The position numbers and the translations under genes are program-made. A stretch of DNA of 64,000 nucleotides from Gnetum montanum. Lineage: Eukaryota > Streptophyta > Gnetopsida > Gnetales > Gnetaceae. Every line of letters starts with the position of its first letter. Positions within the stretch are counted from its first letter, which is position 1. The notes below the pieces were generated by a model that saw only the letters and a program-made list of their open reading frames with translations, searched no databases and was not told where the DNA came from. Below are positions 59,480 to 64,000 of this stretch, piece after piece. Where the stretch lies: the NCBI GenBank assembly GCA_015680685.1, contig MNCI01038012.1:124001-188000 (forward strand), written 5' to 3'.

Positions 59480-59960
59480 CCTTTGTTGTGGATTGAAAGA
59501 CATAATGGAGGTCAAAATATATGGTTATGGCTTTCCATCAAGCTATATAGCTACTTTCATAGATGTTGGTTGTTATGGTGTTAAGTATGTTGCCTTTGCA
59601 AATTACATTAACTTGGCTTCTGAAGAGGTAGTATATCCATTTCTTCAAAGATAAGACTAGTGCTAAATAATACTTCTCCAATCTAGTGTATTGGATCTCA
59701 TGACCAATTAATGCATAGCTAAGGTAGTATACAAGCATTTATACTCCATCATCATGTTTCTAACAAAGTAGAGAGGCAATGGATGTATCAAAGTTGGTAA
59801 CATAAATGTCAAATGATTTACCTTCTTATAGAGGATAAATTGTCAATAGCTATGCCAACTCTTTCTTAAGGTTTTTAAAGGCCTCTTGGCATTGAGCCAT
59901 CCACTCATACTAAACTCCTTTCTTGAGAAAGTGTTGCATGAGCTGTAACTTATCCATAAT
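59480..59960 (-). pseudogene. RNase H of element D
   Basis: Open piece 59538-59738: VYYLSYALIGHEIQYTRLEK, then LALVLSLKKWIYYL, matching the YYVS..L...E..Y...EK..LAL pattern of gypsy RNase H domains. Upstream 59843-60064 covers the RT thumb/connection. Confidence 0.75.
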
Positions 59961-59999
59961 CCTAGCGATAAACCTATGAATAAATTGTAATATGCCTTG

Positions 60000-60700
60000 T
60001 AATCCTTGAAGCTATTTAAGATTGATAGGTGGTACTGATTTGGATATGGCCTTAACCTTATCAAAATCTATGTTTATCGATGCTTCAAAGACTACAAAGC
60101 CAAGTGTCTTTCCAGTCTTGACACCAAAGACACACTTCTTAGGATTGAGCCTAGGATTGTATTTGAGGCATCTTTTAAAGACAAGATCTAGGTCATTAAC
60201 ATGGTCATTAGGTACCTTAGACTTCATAGATATGTTGTGTACGTAATCATTAAGAAAACCTAACATGTAATCACTGATGATATAGGTCATGGCTCTCTAG
60301 AATGTTGCTCATGCATTCTTAAGATCAATAGGCATCATGGTATAACAAAAAGTACCCCATGGGGTCATAAAGGTCATGCTAAGTTAGTGCTCTAGGTTGA
60401 TCCTAATTTGGTTATATCCTAAGAATTCATCCATAAAGGAAAACAAGGCATGTTCGACTATAGTATTGATGAGTTAACCAATACTAGGCAAGGGAAGTCA
60501 TCCTTGATAGTTTCTTTGTTTAGGTCTCAAAAACCAATGCAAATATGGATAATCCAATTTTTCTTAGGGACTACCACTATGTTGGATACCCATTCTGCAT
60601 AATCAATAGCACTAATGAAACCTACTTGATAGAGCTTCAATATTTCATTATGAATTGCCAATGCCAAATCAGGTCTAATCTTGTAGACTTTTTGCTTAAC
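60000..60700 (-). pseudogene. reverse transcriptase of element D, catalytic box lost
   Basis: The open piece 60012-60290 includes NDYVHNISMKSK, where the Y-V-D-D catalytic pair reads His-Asn (about 60225-60240), then HVNDLDLVFKRCLKYNPRLN and PKKCVFGV, typical RT blocks. Further right (60560-60700) lie AEWVSNIVVVPKKN and ALAIHNEI. Stops elsewhere; not functional. Confidence 0.8.
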
Positions 60701-60960
60701 TAGTCTATGTTACTTAATGTTATTTTGTAAGATCTTGGTAATGTCTCGAACACATTGAGGCTCAAGGAATTTATTTTAAGGGTTTTCTCATCATGACTAG
60801 GTGTTGTGACAAGAACTTCAACTAGAGAGTATTCAGTTATGTCTCATGCTTCTAAGTCAATGGACTTGACTAGGTTTTTAGGCCATTCTAAAGGTTTTCC
60901 TATTGAGGCTAAATGATCCACAAGGCTCTTAGACTCAAGATCAAGGCAATCAAGGTTGAT

Positions 60961-61690
60961 ACATTGTTTAATATTACAATGAGGTCCATGTAGATACAAA
61001 GGCAAACTGATTTACTTTCAAGTACTCATTCTTTAATTTTTCATGTTAACCAAAAGCATATTAAGTGGAACCTAGGTAAAAGTGAATAAATAATGTAAAA
61101 ATTACATAAAAAACATGCAAATCTAATACAATCTAGGCCATCCAAGGTTATTAGTGAGATAAGGTTAATTCAAAAAAGTGTAATAAATGAAAACAAAGAT
61201 CACATAAAGGTTAAGCAAGTGAACGTATAAGGCTATGAATGGTCAATAAAGGCCACAATTTTGCCAGTTTATGGCCTTAGTGCACCATGATACTAATTTA
61301 TAGTCTTGGTGGACTAGGATACAAGTTTAAGTCCTTAGAAGGCCATGGTCATATGTTGTCAAATGGTGATTAAGGATCATCAAACACTAGTATTTGATAC
61401 CATTTAAAGTCTAAACAAAGGTAAATAGAGCTATAATTTAGATAATAAACAAACATATAAGGTTGTATAAAGGCCATAGAAGGTTAACAAGGTTAACAAT
61501 TTAACATAAGTCTAAAATCAAGCTAAAACATTACGTAATAAGGCAAAAATCAAGAAAAATAGGCTATTTATGATAAAATTTATTAATATAGGAAAACAAT
61601 GATTAGGTTCTTGCTAGTTTTAGGCCTTAGTGGACCATGTTTTAAGGCTGCAAGGCTATTAGGTGAGTTCAAGAATTAATTAGAGTTGTT
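60961..61690. other. spacer right of D pol, with AGTTTAAGGCC-type motif
   Basis: No gag recognised. The motif TAGTTTAAGGCCTTAGTGGACCAT in degenerate form occurs at about 61268, 61300, 61330 and 61617, and also at 54745 and 54775 left of the D pol. Confidence 0.5.
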
Positions 61691-61699
61691 TTTGGGCTA

Positions 61700-64000
61700 T
61701 TTGGACTGAAAAATCAAGTCTTTTGAGGCTTCCATGCTAGGCTCAACATGGAAACAAGGGCCCTTAGTGTGGAAACAAAGAAAAATAGGTTTTGGGGTGC
61801 TCAAAGGTCCAAAATTGACGTCTTGAGAGCTTCCCAATGTAGCATAGAGTTAGATCCATCAAAATTGGACACTCCAAAGGTTTATAAAGGCCAAAAGGTA
61901 GGTTTTGAAGCCTTCCCCCCTTGTGTATACATGAATAGAATGTAAAAGAGGGCGTTTAGCATGGAAACCCAAAATTCAAACCAAAAATAAGGTTAAACAT
62001 GGTCAAAAAAGTAGTTTGGACCTAGCTTTGGAACTTCTGCATCTCATGGCTTTGTTTTGAGGTAATTTGAGGTAGTTTTGAGTGTCAAAATGGCTTCCCC
62101 ATTTTTTCATGTTGAGCATTATATCCTCAACATCAAAAAATATGGGGACATTTGTTTATGATTTTGGAGTGATTTATTGGCTCTTTGACTAGGTTTCTAA
62201 GCCCCTAGAGTTGTAGACTTTGATTTTCTTAGGTTCGGGCTAATTTTGGGCATGTTTAAAGGTTGTTTAAGGGTAAATAGGTTCTTCTCCCCTAATCGCA
62301 TGTTGTAGAGGTTACCCTAGTGTGGAAGAATGGGGAAAATGAGTTTTGAAGGTTGAAATGAGTTCAAACAAGCAAAATCTCAACGTCATGACATCCTACG
62401 CTTCTTTGGTATAAATCTTTGGCTTCCAGCAATGTCATCTTGCCATAAAAAGTAAAAAGTAACTTTTTCCTCTTATGTTCATGTTGGGGAAGTTACTTCA
62501 ACATAGGAAAATGAAGAACCTTTGATCTATGCAAATTTAGGTCTCAATCAACCCTACATGTTTCCTTCTAGAGTTACTGGAGTGAAGGGCTATGGATCCA
62601 TGTCAAAATTTAGTATCTTTGAGCATCCCCAGTTGGTTTTTTTGGATCTTCCCTTTCTTCCATGCTAGGAATAGAGAGATCAATGTGGAAAATAAGGGGG
62701 AATGGATTTTCACCATCTAAGATTAGTTTTATGAAGTTTAAGGGTTCCAATAGATGGTGTTAGTGTTCTAGATTTTTCCACCAAAAATCAAAAAGAAAAT
62801 TCCCTCCCTTCCCCTTGTTTTCATGCTAGGGAAGTTACTCTAGTATGGGAAAATGAAGAAACTTTGATCAAGGCCAATTTGAGTCCCAATCAACCCTACA
62901 TGTTTCCTTCTAGAGTTTACAAAGTAAAGGTCTATGGATCCATGTCAAAATTTAGTATTTTTGAGCATCCCCAAGTGATTTTTTTGGGTCCCCCCTTTCT
63001 TCCACACTATGGATGGAGAGATCAATGTGGAAAACAAAGGGGAATGGAAAATGGATTTCAATGAATGTTAGTAGGGTTCTAGATTGCATGAAGGATCATT
63101 TGATGTTAATCTAAGGTGTTTAGGAGTCTCAAAAAAGTCCCCCCTTGAGTTTCTATGATGGGGATACCATCCTCAACATGGAAAAATGGATCCCTAGTGT
63201 GAAAGAAGTATACATCTTGGACCTATGTCAGCTTTGACCTCAATCGACTGTGCATGTTATCCTCTAGGGCTATTGTAGTTGAGGACTAGGGTTTGGTGTC
63301 AAATTTTTGTTGTTTTCGATATTTCTAGGTATTTTATAAAGTTACACCATTTTTTCCATGCTAGGACTAGGATTATCAACATGGAAAACTAGGGAAAATT
63401 AGTTTTTGATCCTTCAACATCAATTTCTTAAAGTTTGAAAGCTCCAAACAATGTCGGCAGGGTCCTAGGCTGCATGCAAGCTTAGTTAATGTCATCCTAA
63501 GGTAGTTATGGGTCCTAAATCAGTCTTCCCCTCAATTTCCATGCTATGTAGCATGGATGGGAAAGTTCCCAATTGGAGACACCATAAAACTTAGATCTAG
63601 CCTAGTTTTGACTACAATCGATCATGCATGTCAGCCTCTTGGACTATCAAGATCGAAGACTAGGGTTTGGGGTCAAAATTCATTAGTTTATTAGTTTACC
63701 AAGTAGTTTCTAAGATTTCCTCCCTCCTTTTCAACACTGGGGATAGTATGCCCAATGTAAAGAAATGGGGGAAAATAGATCTTTATGTTATTTTATCATT
63801 TTTGGTCATGCATGTAGGTCCTTGAGGTTGCTAGCAATGATGGTCAATGCTTGGTGTTAAAATTTTATTATCTTGAAGGTTCATGAGTGGGATTTAGACT
63901 TTCCTCCCTTTTTCCACGTTATGGCTTCCATGATCAACATGTAAAATTGAGAGGAAAGCTTTTTTGTCACTTTTAATTACTTTCAAACATGTATGTAGGC
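61700..64000. repeat. tandem array, period about 180 bp, at least 12 units
   Basis: A module TCCATGCTAGG ... CAACATGGAAAA recurs at about 61730, 61955, 62108, 62300, 62479, 62660, 62821, 63004, 63156, 63358, 63539, 63735 and 63914 (mean spacing about 182). Alternating units are more alike: 62479-62820 and 62821-63155 match closely over about 342 bp, which indicates a dimeric higher-order unit. It runs off the right edge. No open frames of interest. Confidence 0.85.

Larger units (their letters stand above)
54858..60960 (-). mobile_element. Tat/Ogre-type Ty3/gypsy element D (pol region, interrupted)
   Basis: Minus-strand pol remnant: pre-RT linker (60960-60700), RT (60700-60000), RNase H (59950-59480), a second archaeal-type RNase H (59352-58980), integrase zinc finger and core (58760-58239), then, after a 2.77-kb insertion, the integrase C-terminal half (55463-54858). 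The second RNase H between RNase H and integrase is the hallmark of the Tat (Ogre/Retand) lineage. No gag was recognised; LTRs are not defined. Confidence 0.82.

Noticed and set aside
1-64000. A previously undescribed multi-gene system
   Set aside because: All recognisable coding sequence belongs to known retroelement classes or a decayed caspase-like exon; no intact gene cluster is present.

Overview
The window is almost entirely old, decayed retrotransposon sequence of a kind typical of a large-genome land plant, and no intact host gene is visible. Supporting this are plant Ty3/gypsy lineages (Athila-like and Tat/Ogre-like), Ty1/copia and LINE remnants, AT-rich spacers, scarce CpG, and stop codons or frameshifts in nearly every reading frame. 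A gymnosperm is plausible given how old and degenerate the elements look, but the sequence alone does not settle the species. Domain names below come from conceptual translation by eye, not from a search.

Layout. (1) 1-4626: 5' part of Athila-like element A on the minus strand, running off the left edge. (2) 4627-13758: spacer with a 279-bp tandem duplication, a copia fragment, and a damaged caspase-like (peptidase C14) exon. (3) 13759-26946: Athila-like element B, minus strand, both LTRs present. (4) 26947-28709: spacer with a plus-strand LINE reverse-transcriptase remnant. (5) 28710-42082: Athila-like element C, minus strand, structurally complete at 13.4 kb, with two LTRs, a PBS, a polypurine tract and a perfect 5-bp target-site duplication (GATGG). 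(6) 42083-48300: short tandem arrays, then a second copy of the copia plus caspase-like block. (7) 48300-53000: promoter-like and copia remnants. (8) About 53000-64000: a Tat/Ogre-type element D on the minus strand with an extra archaeal-type RNase H. Its integrase is split by a younger, LTR-bounded 2.77-kb insertion (TSD ATAGC) that contains a 764-bp assembly gap. To the right of D is a roughly 180-bp-period tandem array that runs off the window.

Elements A, B and C belong to one family. On the minus strand the order is 5' LTR, tRNA-Asp-type PBS, gag, protease, reverse transcriptase, RNase H, integrase, a non-coding stretch, a third ORF with coiled-coil character, PPT, 3' LTR. The most unusual observation is that B and C both carry, between integrase and the third ORF, a short module that resembles the LTR U3 (GAGGCC-type subrepeats followed by a TATA box) and then a GGTAAG splice-donor-like site. 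This suggests a second, internal promoter for the third ORF. Other points of interest are the duplicated caspase-like exon, gene-exon-like CpG-containing sequence inside the young insertion, and the 180-bp array. I saw no CRISPR array, tRNA or rRNA gene, organellar insert, or novel defence-type system.
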